Part shown: piece by piece, positions 10,021 to 24,625 of the stretch
Position numbering within the stretch: position 1 is the first letter of the stretch
Layout: each line of letters starts with the position of its first letter
Assembly: GCA_034008185.1 (NCBI GenBank)
Contig: CM067084.1
Span: 70,218,612 to 70,282,611 of the forward strand
Direction: 5' to 3'
DNA: 64,000 bases
Source of the DNA: Gorsachius magnificus
Taxonomy: Eukaryota > Chordata > Aves > Pelecaniformes > Ardeidae
Made by a program: the position numbers and the translations under genes
Notes under the pieces: model-generated
Seen by the model: only the letters and a program-made list of their open reading frames with translations
Databases searched by the model: none
What the model was told of the DNA's origin: nothing

Positions 10021-13000
10021 TGAGACTATGCAGAGTAGGAATGTTTAAATACAGCACTGAAAGATACGTATTGTATACTAAAGAGACACTGCTGCTAGCT
10101 GTTGGAGTTTAAGTGCATATGTGTATATTGTACAGATTAAGTAATTAACCAAAAAACAGTACACAATAAATGCATGACAGAAGATACCAGTAAGGGAAAA
10201 CATGATAGAGTACATATTAGATAGCTTGAATTTCTGCACCAAGTAACACCCCTATCCATACATATAGCTCTGTTTGTCACCTTCCATGTTCCCTCGTAGG
10301 AAAACATGAATGGTTCCTGTACTGTGCGAAGCTTTGTGTCAGGACAGCTCTGAGACAGGGTAATTCTTAGAAAATGTGGGCTTTGAAACACTTTCTGCAA
10401 AGATAATTTCAGCATCAGGATAGAAAGTTGTAGCCTGGCATGCCAGAATGAGGCACAGTTAGCCCAGGTACCATGTAGTGTCAGGGGAGCTGGTTGGCAA
10501 ACCCTCAGGGGAGAAGACGACGTGTAGCATCGTTTGGCATTTGTCTTCTGTGATTTTTAAGTATGTTGCAAGAAAAGGCCATGTCCTATTCCTCACTGTG
10601 ATGTTAGTAACCATAGTTCCCGAGGAAGGATCTGACTCTCTAAAGTAACCTAGTAGGGTAATCTTGCTTTTATTATCAGCTACAGGGGACTGGTTTTCCT
10701 TGTTGGTGCAGCCAGTTGAATTTGCTATATTTAATGCATTGAATAGACGTCCAGTTCTAGAATTTGTGACTTTTTGATGCTCCTTGAGTTCTCACTTGAT
10801 ATGAATGCAGCTGTTCAGTGTTTTGGTTTCCTTTGAGTTTTTTTCTGTGGATTTTTTTAAGTCAGTATTTTACAATCAAATATATATCTACAGGTCATTA
10901 AAAAGCCAGTAGGAAGGGCCATCTGTCCTTTATTGTGCTCCCAGGTAGTGACGAGACTGTAGGGCTCTTGATGTGCACATAATACCTGCAAAAATGGGAA
11001 GCAATCTCTATAGCTGTATAAATACAGAGTTGTACCCTGTTCTGTACTCATCAGAGCATTACAGAGCAGATCGCTTCAGCCAAAAAGGCTGTTGTGATGA
11101 TGCACAGTTCTTGAAAATATCTATGTTACCAGCATATGTGATCACTATATATTATCAATAATGGATTGGTAAGTATAAACGGGATGCATTCATCTTTGTA
11201 GTGCTTTCGGAAAAAAAGGTAAACTCTGTATTGCCCAAATTTCAAGTTAGTAAACTGTTTACCTATTAGCTCTTGCCTATGCCATTGATTCTTTAGTGTA
11301 AAACTGATGAGTAATCTGTTAATTGGATTGCTAGCAGTCATACCCTTCTACAGCCTTTGGAGAAACTTTCATCTGCATGAATTCCTTAATATGCGAGTCA
11401 GATATTGGAACCCAACATTACAATATGTTTCTACTCTGAAGAAAGGCTTTAAGGTTTGGGGTTTCTTTTTGTTGTTATTTAAAAAGATTTTATGAGGCTA
11501 ACCGTAGTCTCTGCAATTTCCACATTGTACGTGTAGGAGCCCTTCTGGACTGTTTAAGTAATGGCGATACATTAGTGTACCACTTCTTTGATGATATTCC
11601 TCTGGTTACTTTCTTTTCAATAGGTTTGTCCTCTCATTTGTTGTTGGAACTTCTGATGCACCTGTTTTAGATACTCCATCAGCCAGTCCTTCATTATTCT
11701 ATCCTATAGATATCTATTTTTCTTACAGACATTTGAGGCACAGGAGATAGCGTTGACTCTATTTTTCAGGTGAGGGACTAGAACACAAAGGTAATCCTGC
11801 TGTTAGACAGTAGTATGTGATGGACCAAGAACCTAAATTAATTTCTCTTGCACTTTAAAGTTTGTGATGTAAATACCGGATTGCTCTTCTGACCAAAAGG
11901 AGGGAAGAAGAGGAGAAGACATTTGCAATACAGTCTGGAGAAAATTAACTGGGAAGTAGTCCAGTGAGTGTTATGCACAGATCCACTCATCCTTGATACT
12001 GTCATGTGCATCTCAATGGAATCATTTTTTTTTAACAGCTTAGAATAATCTAAACCAGCAGATATTTCCTATGTTTTTTTCCAAACATTTTCTTTCTGTT
12101 TTGCTAGTTAAATATTCGATGAGTCATTTGAAATCTCTTCATTGTTGTCTTCCAGGATTTTCAGTTACTAGAGCTTGTACATTATGGCTCATTTAGCTAG
12201 AAAGGAGCTTGAGTTAATTTTCAAGGAGAAAAGGTAAAGGAAATCTGATCAACATGTGTATTAAGTGTTCCAACCATTCTCTTTCCAGTGCATCTCTTGA
12301 ATTCATTAAAAATAAAAGAAAACAGGGAAGGAGGAATTTGCAGTTGTCATTTTCTTTGAGTATTGAATTTGACTTGGGAATGCAATTTTGATCTCTAAAA
12401 ATTTTCATTAACATCTTAATGTATACATCTTAATGTTTCTTATATGTATGTATTTTAGTATATACTTGTAAATATCATCTGGAAAAACAACTAAGCAGTA
12501 CTGAATCATATCTGTGAGTCATCAGTGGAGAGCTGTATAGTGATAGTGATGTTTAGACAGGCAAACATTTGGTTCATGGTTTTTTTGGTATCTGTTAAAT
12601 TTCTTCTTTCTCAATATTTCTGTTGGAAGATGTCCAGACTCAGCATTTAGGTACAGTTCCAAATTATGTTAGGCATAGATTTATTTTAGCTCAAATGTAA
12701 AAAAGGTACATTTTAAAGGACGAGTCACAGATTTCCTCAGAGTTTAGGGGCTTGGGAAATTTTGTTTCATCAGGGTACATTTCTGTACCATTTGGAAATT
12801 TTCCCAACTATCATTTGAGCTCACAGTATTAAAACAAGCTAAAAAGACATAATTCTCTCTGTGCTGTGATAGCATTTTTTGATTTTGATAATTCTTATTT
12901 CAACATGCTGTTGTTACAGTGACAAGTGATTTTTCCTTAAAGAAAAAAACCCCCAAGAATGGCACATATTTCAGCAGATGTACATGCTTTCAAAGAAGCT

Positions 13001-13995
13001 ATTACTCAGCTATGAGCCCTATCGGGTTGTGTGATGTCTGCATCAGTACATGACTAATCATGTCATTTCAGCATCTGATGGTCCTACCTGTCCTGAATGG
13101 CCCATCACCTGAATACTGAAAGATGTGTTTCCACTGGGTTTTGCTGTACTAAGAAACATCCATGCAATCTGTAGCCTGTAGTTCACAGGTGGATAAGCAG
13201 CAGCCAGAAGCAGCCATGGATAGCTTACTGCATCCCCTGGAATGTCTCACAGAAATTCAAAATGGTCACTAACTGCATCCAGATCACTCAGAACCATGGG
13301 TCAGGCCCATCTTTATGAAATCAACCTTTAAACTTCTTGCTCTGGTTTATGGAGTTGTGCTGTTGTGCTACCACTGCAAATGAACCATCCTATGGAAAGA
13401 GGTTTTAATCTTCTTATCAGGTACATGTGCATCCTCTTTCCATTATACCTTGAAATATCTTTCAGTGAATTTTTAGGGAGGAAATATCCCCATAAATACA
13501 GGTGGTTCATTTGTGGTTTTTTTTTTTTCCCCGTCTCCTTAACACCTTTGACACAGCACGAGTTTGGTTTTCAATACATGAAAAAAATCTCTTTATCACT
13601 GGAAGAGCATAAAGGGCTCCTCCTCTCCTGAATTTGGTACAAACCATATTTTGTGCTTCTTCTTAATATATTCTTGAGATAGGCATGCTGTGAGATCCCA
13701 GAATTCATTCTCCCTGTCTGTGTCTGTAGCCCAGTAGTGCAATTACAGGGAATTCTGTCCTAGCTACAAAATGTTAATTCTTTATATAGGCAGAGTCAGA
13801 AACTTGAAATTTATATTTCAGGTAAAAAAGTTGTGGTGACTGGTTTTCTCTGGATTATAGCAGATTTGGAAAACCAATTATTTTGGACAGTGCTTCCCTT
13901 GAATGATGTCCTTGAACTATGGCATCTTGTATGTAAATGTTTTGAAGAGTAGCTGACATTCCTGGGCTCCCTCAAGGCTGGGCTATAGTAAAAAA

Positions 13996-14026
13996 GATCT
14001 ATGAAGAATAAATTTCTTCATAGATC
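13996..14026. repeat. Perfect 13-bp inverted repeat (5-nt loop)
   Basis: The arm GATCTATGAAGAA at 13996-14008 is exactly complementary to 14014-14026, with loop TAAAT. It is too short for a microRNA precursor. It may be a cruciform-prone site or a chance palindrome. Confidence 0.85.
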
Positions 14027-16587
14027 CACAGATCTTCTGCCAATCCGTGTGTTCCTGCTTAGGCATGGTATACATTTATGGATATGCATCAGCCTGTTGT
14101 CTCGGATTGGAACTGGATTTTTTTTTCCCTTTGAGATACCTAATTTGTACCAGAAAATAAAAGTTTTTTAACTATACAGTTTTTCTACCTTTTTCTGAAA
14201 ATCCCTTAGTTACCTTGGTGTACTCTTTTTGTTACAACTTTATTCTTTTCTTACAGTACTTTTTATATGTCATGAGAATTAGAAGAGGAAGTTTTAGACT
14301 GGAACTTTTTGTCTTTGAAATGGCTTATCCTCTTTGGGCTCTTTGCCTGTACTCTTTTCATACCTTGATACAGTTGCTGCCACCGTCCCTCCTGCAGTGT
14401 CACTCTCCAGCGGTCCCTCTGTATTAATCCTGGGACTGCCTCTTCAAAGTAAATTGGATCATCTTTAAGGTTCAGAGAATTATTTCAGGATGTTATTACT
14501 GGGCGAGCCACTGACCCGATATTCTTTCCTCAAAGAGAATAGGCTGGGTTCTGTTTCCATCATACATACTTGTTCTGCATGATTTCAGTACATCTATCTG
14601 AAGTCAGTATTTTAGTCTTTGCTTTAATTTCTTTTCTGTCAAACACCTCCGGCAAATTAGGTTTAGCACTGTCCATCCTATTCCCCTTAGAATTTTAATT
14701 AGCTCGGTGCTGAATACCCAGTGCAGTGCAATTGTATGTATTTGATTTCTACATAATTATTTGTCAAAACTGAACTGCTGTGATTCCATTAACTTCTGTA
14801 ATGCATTGCTGTATATCTGCAGGCAAAGCAACATTATGGGGGGAAAAATCCAGATCAAATCCAGTCAGACGTGACTATAAAATAGATAAACTCTCAACTT
14901 TAGGCTGTGAGCGTGGTCTGTGTGTCATCGGCTTATGCCCAGTCATTTTTTGATATGAACCTTTCTTTACTTGGTGTTCCTTAAGGCCTGATCCAAGCAT
15001 ATAGTTCTGTGCCAGATATGGTTGGTGATGCCAAAGACACAGAAAGGTCCTCCATGACCACAGCTGAAAGTTCGTGTATCACATGGAAAGCTGGATGTGT
15101 GATGGCAAAGTAGCCACCTCTGGCTTCATACCACATGCCCTCTGAGTTAAGCCAACATCCCCAGTGGGACTGGGACATGGCTGGGCGGAGGGTCGGCACA
15201 CAGTGCTCATTGCAGCCTGCTCTGGACACCAGCCCTTGGGGACCATACTGCCTCAGGTGGCTTGGAGGAGAGCTCAGGCTCCGGGCTACCTGTCAAGGTA
15301 TACATGCTCAGCCAGGGATTTGATTTCTTATTTTTCACTCTCGCTGTACTTGGTCATATTCCTACCAGTTTCAGAAGTGACTCCCCCAGGCAAGGAGTGT
15401 GAGATAACAGAGTCCATCCAGGGAGCAATGAACATGGTAGAATGGGGCTATAGGGCAGAAATCACTGCATAGGCAGTCCTCAGTGTCATGCTGGGAGGGA
15501 CGCTGGTTCTCTTGGACATGAGAGCTGTTGCATGTTCCCACTTGTTTGAATAACACAGAGGTACTGGGCAAGGCACATTCAGCCCCATTTCTTAAAGGAG
15601 ATTGTTATTCCAGTGAAGAAAAGGACATACAGAGTGGAAGTCCTCCCACCAACCATCTGTCCTAGGGAGGGCTTCTTGGTGACAAAGGGACAGGTACCTG
15701 AGATGTGTCTGAGTCCCCTTCCAAATGAGAAAGGATAAAGCTGTAGATGTGAGAGACCATATGGTGCAATTTGATCCTATACAGAACAAATGAGGCTTCA
15801 TCCAAAGTGATTTAATTTTGGATGTGACTTGCTTTGAGTTTCAATAACTAACATTTTCCTATACTAACATTTTACTTGTGCATTCTTTTTATACTAGACA
15901 TTGCAGATACAGGCTCGTAGCACAGATGCCATTTTTCACTGTAGGTTTTTCAGGAATATAAAACAATTTCTGCAGAGTGCCCACATTTGAAATATTCATA
16001 GATTTGTGTGGCTGACATACTGATGGCCAAGCACTGAAATTGTTTTTATTCATTCAGAATTATGGGATCCTCTGAAAAAGAGCCGGAGGAGTGGATGGAT
16101 ACCTTTATCAAATACGAATTCTGGTCCATTGCGAGTCTTCCAGATCTCAGGCCAAATTGTTCTCTTATGCAACACCAGGCTCTGAAGTCAGCTCTTCTTT
16201 TTCTGCATAGCTGAGGAGGTGCTGTTAGTACTTGCAGACGAGCCTTTGCTCTGCTTAGCAATTTTTTCCCACCTTGTGGGTGGTGATGGAAAGGTATACG
16301 TGTTGTGCTTCTGTCATTGCACACTGTAGTGTCAGGATGAAAATGCGCACCACACAGAACTGCAAAATACAGGCAGAACTAGCCATCTTTTTTCAAACCT
16401 AGAAAAATATTCTTAGTAGTGGCAAGTTTCTTTTAGTTTCTTTCAGCTAACGAGCACTAAAAAGAACAAAAGGATGCCAGAGAAGCATTGAAAAGGGATA
16501 GTTACTGCTACAAAGTGGGGGGGTTTGCAGAGTTTCAATGCTGGAGCCTTTAGAAGAGAGCACTTACAGATGTTTGATTTCTTTCAG

Positions 16588-16687
16588 GTCCTCAGATTTT
16601 GGGACGTTGTACACAAAGTTGAATCTGCAGCCTGGGATTGCCACTGTTATTGACAATTTCTACATTTGTCCCACCAACAAAAAAAAG
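16588..16687 (+). CDS. SORCS2: SorCS2 (VPS10p-domain receptor), one internal exon
   Basis: This 100-bp exon lies between an acceptor TTTCTTTCAG (AG at 16586-16587) and a donor AAG/GTATGT (GT at 16688-16689). It starts with one base that completes an arginine codon and ends on a full codon, so the flanking introns are phase 2 and phase 0. The peptide begins SSDFGTLYTKLNLQPG and ends IATVIDNFYICPTNKKK. It matches the early VPS10p beta-propeller region of SorCS2, just after the SLWR of the preceding exon. From memory, the human protein differs at only a few residues, such as TSYTKLT for TLYTKLN and NKRK for NKKK. SorCS1 and SorCS3 have a clearly different sequence here (EKLNDKVGLKTVL). SorCS2 is a type I membrane sorting receptor of neurons that binds proneurotrophins together with p75NTR and affects TrkB trafficking. 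An 8-A run sits at the exon's 3' end and another in the intron just past the donor. Confidence 0.94.
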
Positions 16688-18270
16688 GTATGTGGAAAAA
16701 AAATGTGGACTTTTTATGGTGCAGCTGAGACTCTGCAACTATGCGAAGTGTGTTTTACAGGTTTTCAGAATATAGGGAAGTAGTTTTCACAAAGTTTCAG
16801 GTCACCTTAGGTGAATTTGTGACATATGGAAGTGGGATATTTATTCTTGCTGAATAATATAGAAAGGAAGAAATGCCTTGATGGACTATGAAAACTTTTG
16901 AGGCTGTTGACTCCTGGAAATGGAGTTTTCATGGAATTTTCCACAGAAATGGAAAAGCATTTCCTGCAGGCTTTCACACATCCACCTAAACTCTGGGACT
17001 AGCTTCCAACCTCTCCATCCTTTATGCACAGGTTCAAAGTCCTATGGGCGTTCCTTAATATAAAATATAGGGATTGGCCAGGCTGTCATTGAGAATGATG
17101 TTTATCCTGTGTAAAACCTTAATTAAAAAATAAAAAAACCCTCTCCTTGAAAGTCTTTCTTAAAAATTGTTCCTGCATCATTACCGAGCCAAAAAGCTTT
17201 TCATGGAGCCTACGAAGATTAAGTGGACTTTATAAGTGAGAGCAAAATTGACCCATTGAGTATATTTACAATAGATGTTATATTAGAAGCAACAGGAAGA
17301 GTGATTATGAGAAAAAAAGCGGTAACAACCCTTCTATGTCTGCAAAACGACGGTAATTTAAATGGCAGGAATTGTGAAATACATTGCAAATAACACAAGC
17401 ACAGTGGGTCTTTCATGAAATAAGAATTTTCTTGTGGTAAGGGCCTTTTAACTCCAGTGTAATACAGAAGCATTGATTTCATGCAGAGGCCACTGATTGG
17501 AAGGACAATGTTAGTTGTGTTTATCTGTCTGTTCTGCTTAATCAAAAATCAGTGGAACTCAGCGAGGCTGGCTGGATGATTAAGTACATATTTTATTTCT
17601 CTTGCAATTGTCACTGGAGTTGTTATGCCCAAGCTATGCTATGCCTGAGCTCGGTAACATGTTTTTAATCTACTGCAAAGTCAGAAATTATTTTTTTTGT
17701 TTCTTGAAGTGGAACTACCACCAAGCACAAAGTTTCAACAGACTCTGTGTCTCAGAGATAAGATCTACTGGTGATTTCAAGTCCAAAAGAATAAAAAAAA
17801 ATCTTTAGCGACTTCAGTTTTGGGAATAAAAGCTAAAAGTAAGAGACAGATGAGAGCTCTGTGGAAGATTTTTCCCAGCTCACCCAGCTCCAATATAAAA
17901 GCCTGCGTAAGCAGAGGAGGGTCAGTGACAATGTGGTTGTGCCAGTTGTCTGGTTAAGATCACTGCTGAATTTCAAGCCTGAAGGATAAACCAATGTGCA
18001 CAAAAAAATCTCATGTTAACCCTGTCTTAGAAAAATCTATATTCTGCTCAAGACAATTTGAAGTTCTTAGAGATATAAAGCCTGCTTAGTAAACCAATAT
18101 CATATTGGAATCCATTTGTTAGAGAAAGTCTCTTTGGGTAGTCATTAAATACACTTTTTTATGCTGAGATTTGCTTCTGCGAAGGTGTTGTTCAGTAGTA
18201 TACAGACAACAAAAAAAGCAGAGCAGAAAGGATTTCTGGGCCTGTAAATGATGCCAGAGGCAGACACATT

Positions 18271-18303
18271 TATACATGCAAATATACATACGTACATACA
18301 TGG
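18271..18303. repeat. Imperfect TACA/TACATA microsatellite
   Basis: A short, interrupted array of TACATA- and TACG-like units. On the minus strand it reads as an ATGTATG-type repeat. Confidence 0.7.
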
Positions 18304-21300
18304 TACAAAAATAATGAAAGCATTAGAATTAAATTCTGTAGCCAACAGCATGAAACTGGTCTTGGAGGTGTTGCAGTCACACGTGGCAGGTAAGGAGGAA
18401 GTCTCCATGTCATAAGAACCTTTTCCAGTTGTAATGGCAACTTTTCTGGTGTTGGACATTTGGTTAGGACACTAACTAAGACTACCAGCTGATTTCACAA
18501 AAGTTATTTAGAAGGATGGAAGAAAGTCTCCCTATCCATCCATTTCAGCCCAATGGCAGTAAGGTGGGATAGAACATTTAGAGCTCTGACTCCCTTTTTT
18601 GAGCTGAGCAAAAGTCTCAGGGTTTCACTCGTTCCTGATGTGACGAGACTTCAGATCATTGTGGTATGGGTGTTCATCAACCAGTTCACATCTTTTGCAA
18701 TGTGCTGAAAATGGAAACTGTGCTGGAGTGCTGACCATGCATACTGGAACTGAGCATGCACTTTAAATTTAAAGTGTAAGTAAGTAGTCTCATGCTACCA
18801 CTTAGCATTGAGAGACTGGGAATATGCATGAAAGCAGAGATAAAAGGCATGGATGGGGATTTTCTGAATACTTTGCATATTAAGCGTTACTCTGTGCTTT
18901 CATTCTGTTTACCCGTTGTACAGCTCATCTGTGGAAGAACTGATACTGCAGGTTTAATGCTTATCATTTCCACCTCAATGTCATCAGAGCATTAACCTCA
19001 CCTGGTTTTAGCTTTGTGCAATTTAGGTGTCTAGTCAAGCCCTTTCCCTCTGCAGTCAATGGAGAAATGTGGGTACCTCCAAGCCATCCATCCTATTAAA
19101 GTTGTAGTTCTTCATAATCGTGACAGTAGGACTGAATGATCTTGTGGAGGTTCCTGTAAATGACTTTGTAACTATTGTGAGCCTGAACAGAGTCTCACTG
19201 CAGCGTCCTACAAAGACATACAGACTATTTTTGTTTTGGAATGCAATTAGACAAAATATTTGCTAGAATGCTCCTTCGGTTCTTGGACTGACATTATTTC
19301 TTCAGTTTATTTCTGCCGGTATACCAGCTCCTGATGTGACTTAGACTTAGAGTTTCACTCAACATGCCTCCACTCTGTGAGCTGCAGTTATACCATTCAC
19401 ACCAATGGACTCACAAGTGAGCTTTATGCAGCAAATGTGAAATTGTACTGGAAATTTTCAGTCCCTATGAATTGCTCTAGTTTGCATTTTCTTAAGAGGG
19501 ATTGAAAAGGAAAAAAAGTTCCTATACATCTTATCTTCCCTACCCCGTTGTTTAAGAAGTTGAAATTCCACTGAATTATAATGCTGTTTGTGAAGAAGTG
19601 CATTAGCATATGCAGAGAGTACAACAGCATCCTTTTCACATAGTGCTCCATGGAAAAGAGATTGTATTAAAAAAGAGCCAAATTACATGGTAAACTACAG
19701 CAATGCTGGGCACTTTGAACTATCTGGTGGAAGGAATTTATAAACCGTACTAAATCCATGCAAAGAAGCGGCAGATTCCTTTTATCTTTAACCCTTCTAT
19801 GAACAAGTTGTGATGAGTACTGTTCATGGGTCTAAGAGACAAATCAAGAAGGAGTTGTATTAAGGTCCAGTCTACACAATCTTTTGATGATTGACGTAAA
19901 TTCACTCAGGCTGGGTCTTTCTCTGGCTGAATGCAGCAGAACTCTGATGCAGAAATTTTGTTGCTGCAGTTACCACAGGACTCAAGCGACGAAACCCAGT
20001 TTTGACAAGAAATGATGACAAACCTCTGAGGGCAGAGCGTCAGAGGGCTTTGTGTATCACTCTGAATGGGCCTTTCTGGTGAAACCACGGGATGGAGGCG
20101 TGAACTGTGGCTGTATTGTTTGTGATTCAGAGCTGAGTTGCAGTCAGCCAGCAACACCAGTAGAAGGCATTTGCACCTGCCTGCAAAAGACTGTATAGGC
20201 TCACCCTAAATGCTATGAAACAGTAGATTAATAGGTGAGGTAACACTGTAATTAAGAGTTCACGCTTTCTAAGGATGCATTAATATTTGTTTTGCATTCT
20301 GACTGGTTTTAGTGTAGTATAAACCTGCAACAGAAGACACTGAATCTGTTACTCTGACATGGTTTTGGAAAGTTGTAGAGTTATGAAGCTGAGTTCTCCT
20401 ATGTAAGCTGTCTGATGCTAACTTATTGATTTGAAGCACTTTTTCATTGATCTCTGACATAAAATAGCCTTACTCTACGCAGGCCTTGAAGTGTTGTGCA
20501 TTGATAAGGGGTGTTCCGGCACTTTAAACAACAGAACTGATGTACTTATCTCCTTTTCAGTATTTACTCTATGACGATAGTGTCAAATAGTGCAGGCATC
20601 CCATAATGTACCATGTGAGGGAAATGATTTGATTTGTATCCTCTTTTTCCAAAACAGCATTCTAATTATGATTTGGAAGTGAGGAACATGATTCATGAAG
20701 TGTGGGGTTATGCTTCCCATAGTGTCAATCTGGTGTCGGCTGAACAAAGTAAATTCTTTCTATAGAAGACAAAAGTTAGCAGAATTCAGCTTCACTGAGC
20801 TAAATTATCAGCAAAAAATCCAACATTTTTATAGGGCATATATGCTGTTGGATGTGGAAATTACATATTTCCTTTAATTCTGTTTGTATAATGTTGCTGG
20901 GGAGGAGTTGCATTATTTCCCACATTCAGCACATATTTTAATTTTCATTGGTCCTAATGCAACTGATGCATCTATCCTTCCGTTTATAGGCTTCTGGAAA
21001 AGAGGCAGCTAAGCAGTGTATATTCAGGCTTTTCATAAGCCTTCATGTTGATTGTGCATACACTGACTTATTAGTTAAATGGGTTGAAGACTTACATTTC
21101 CCAGCTGTCACAATAACCAATAGATGCATGTTTTTCCAAACTCAGAGGCAAGATGACAAACGTGTATTCTTGCTTGACAAACCATGCAGAAATAGTAATA
21201 AGGATATAGGCTATTCTGTACAATGTTTTAACTCCTGATACTTTAAAACAATATAAATTACACATGGTCACAAAAGGGTATTTGCCACAGCTATAAAAGC

Positions 21301-24300
21301 ATTTCCAGAGATGCAACTGGCTTGAGCAATGTTTGTAAGCACTTACCGGTAAATGCAGTCCTACAGCATTTTGACATTTGTCTTTCAGAGCAAAACAATT
21401 GGTAGTGGAAGTTGTCAAAATGCAGTAAGACTGTATTTACAAGGAATAATTCTACTCAAGTATCAATTTCCTTAGAGACCATTCCAGAGCGTCTGCAAAC
21501 ATGCAGAGCAGAATTATCTTACACTTTTATTAGTAGAAGTTGTCAGCTATGGAATATTCCTTTCAATAACCCAAGCAGTTACTTCAGGAAGGTTTCACTG
21601 TGAAATTGCAGAATATGAGCCTGTATGCATCAACTCTCTACCATGATGCATTCTTTCCTTATAAGCGGTGTCACCATTCAGTTTTATTCTAGTGATGCAC
21701 CACATGAGCACTGATGTAACCTGACGGCATCATTTTGCTATAGACTTCTGTCCGGGGGTGTTCAGTGCATCTTCAGATTTTCCAGATGCTTCCAGATATG
21801 TGCCAAGTAATCACATTTTTTTCCATCCATGTTTGCTGGTAAATGGATTGTTGTGAGAGGCAGTCCTAAGCAGAAATCCCAGCTTTTATTCACACACAGT
21901 TAATAAGCAGTTGCCTAGTTGATGGTCAATCTAGGAAGGTATTAAATGCAAGTGGAACTAAATAGGTTAAACCAGTCAGAGCTTTCCTTGAGCTGTTAGC
22001 TAGGAGTCAGAGGTTCATGCAGCCCCACTGAAACCAAGCCATGCAGGGAGAAGATTTGATGGATGCTATTTGATGGGTTGTGAGTACATGTATGTGGAAA
22101 AAAGTATGATAAAGCTTTGAGAAGCAAAGAGTAGAGCAGCTGAAAATTTAAAACATACATGGAACAATCACTAGGAATCTGGCTATTAGAAAAGTATTTG
22201 AGCTAAGTACTCACTAAATGGAGGCTAGGAACTACAGCTTTCCCCGTCTGACTCATTCCTGCTATGTTTGAGAAACCAGGGCTTTTTCACACTTTGTGTG
22301 TAAACAGGGCTGCATCAAAAATTTATAACTCTTATGTGATTTTCATATTCTAACTCCTTGTAACACCTCCAATAAATCAAAAGTAGTCGCAGTGTTACTG
22401 TTTTATTTAGGTATACCTTCTCTCTTAAACAGTAGATGATGAATGCATTTCCTGCATGCCGGAGAAAGGTTTGGTTTCCATAAAAATATTGCAGACACTT
22501 TCTGTGCATTTCTTCATCCTGGCCTTCTACATACGGAGCTAGAAAGGAATCCCCAGCTCTTGTTGATTAGATGCACTGTTGTCTTTGCATACTTTTCTGC
22601 ATGCGTGTCTGCCAAAACATTGAACCATGCAGTCTGAAGCTGCCTCTAAACCCTTTTGTTTCAGTTCTGCTCCCTTTGACCTATAAACATTTTATAGTCC
22701 AGCACCTGGAGTAGACTGTTGTCAAAGGCTGCACTTATTTTTAAAAAAGAAAAAAATAACCCAACCCCCCAAACCAACAAACCTGGCTAACAATGCAAGT
22801 GAACGGTAGACTGCCATGACAAGTGTGTAGGTTTGCAATAGTGTTGTAGTATGTAGGATGGTTACTCATCAAGGTAGAGGGTGTATGAGCTAAGTGGGTG
22901 CACACTTGAACAGACGTTCTGTGTTATTGTTCTATCCTATAATTTATTTGATGCTTAATGTAGAGGTTCCAATTCAAGTTTTTGAAATTGACCTTCCGCT
23001 GTGATTTTGTAGCCTAATGTGCAACTTTTGCTTGCTTTTGTGCTCAGGCATACAATTATTCTAAGGAAAAATAGTCCTGTCTTTACTGCACACTTATTAC
23101 AGATTCTTTTGTTCTGTTTTTATGAATTTCCTGTCTAAAACTCATTAATCATAAAAGCAGACCAACAACTACCAAAAAGCTGTAATGTTAAATTAAGTTT
23201 ACTGTAGTGAAGCCAAAAATAAAAAGACTAGTTGGTGGGAGTACAACATAAAAAAGATTTATGTGAAAATGGAAAAGACCTCTGAGCAAGTGTTAACAGA
23301 CCATTGTGCATATGATTCTGCACTTGAGAGACATCCATTTCCCTCCCGGTAATTCTGGGACGAGAAGGAATTCAAGCATCATATTTTCAGCAAGATTTTA
23401 TTTCCTATTATGATGAGAAGGGGTCATTGCTTGGAGAAATAAGAACAGTCAATCAAGCGCATATAGTAGAAAGCAGGTCTAAAGCTACCCTGACCACCTG
23501 CAGTCATGAGTGGGTGGCTGGTCAGAGCCGTAAACTGGAAAGCATGGTCTTCCACACCAGAGAGGTTTTTAAGATCTGGGATTTTGATTTGTATGTCTAA
23601 AAATAAGGGCAATTTTGCAAAATTTAGACCAGGCTGTCATTTTACATTCCTTTATTTTAAAATGTAGATTCTTATACCTGTGCCCAAATCTAAATCTGAG
23701 CCATATGCCAGAGAAGAATCTAGGATGGTGGTGGTAGATTTGCTGTGCAGGACGCTAAGCAGGTTGTATGTTTCCCTTGTCCGGCCTGCCTGTGGGCTCA
23801 TTGGCCTGAAATGACTTCTTAATTCCTCCTCTGCTTGAGGTAAGTACTGGGGGGAAAACCAAAATCAGCTAACCAACCAAAATTGTCTGCGGTAGGTCTC
23901 TAGACCTCAGTGAGACCTAGGCTTTTGTCCAGCATGGCAGACACTTTCTTGTGTCCTAGCTAGAGCTACAGCTGTCTTCTAATCAACAGCTCTGAGGATC
24001 CTGCACATCTTTTTTGAAGACTGTATGTTCCCATGAGAATACAGTGCTGATGCAATATGGAGCTTGCAGAATTAAATATAACAAAGAGTCAAATTATAAT
24101 GTATGGGATAGTGTCCAAAGGAGGAGGTGTCCATATGAAGAGTGAATAAAGAGTTACCAATTCAGGACTGCATGAAACCTGTGACAGATAAAACCAGAAA
24201 GGAAGAGGTGGTTATATCAGCAGTGCTGAGTCTTTGCAAAAGGAAAGAGGAGAAAAAAGAGAGAAGCTAATTGTAAAGAGGAAATGGTAAAGGATTAGTA

Positions 24301-24625
24301 ATAAACATCTTATGGTACTTAATAAGTATTTAATTGGTTGCCCAGTGTGCTAGGATGGAATGGGTACAGTTAAGTCTATAGAACAGAGTCAGGTTTCTGC
24401 TAAAACTGGCATACATGAGGTGAGGGTTTTCTGTGATTATTTTAGATTATTCTATCTATTGCAATTATCCTGTGCGTTGAGATTACTTTTGTCTAATTAT
24501 TTACTGAGCATCACAACATGCCTAGAGGCGTGTATCAAGGTTCCTATTACAGAAGGGAGGAAATTGGGAACTCCTTCATCTTAACTCAGAGCCTAACCGC
24601 AGCAATAACTAACCACTAGGACAAT

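Larger units (their letters stand above)
6231..16587. other. SORCS2: Intronic sequence upstream of the SORCS2 exon
   Basis: No coding exon was recognised here. I looked for the preceding SorCS2 exon, whose final residues should be followed by a donor after ...TGGAG in phase 2, and did not find one. The interval holds mostly unique AT-rich DNA, two stretches that look like conserved non-coding elements (about 6560-6780 and 9840-10020), a short perfect hairpin at 13996-14026, a weak MIR-like stretch near 11740-11860, and a slightly GC-richer stretch at 14980-15470 that I cannot assign. Confidence 0.55.

Noticed and set aside
11740..11860. MIR-like stretch (TTTTTCAGGTGAGGGACTAG ... CACAAAGGTAAT)
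   Set aside because: Only the core is suggestive and the rest does not follow MIR, so it is too weak to annotate.
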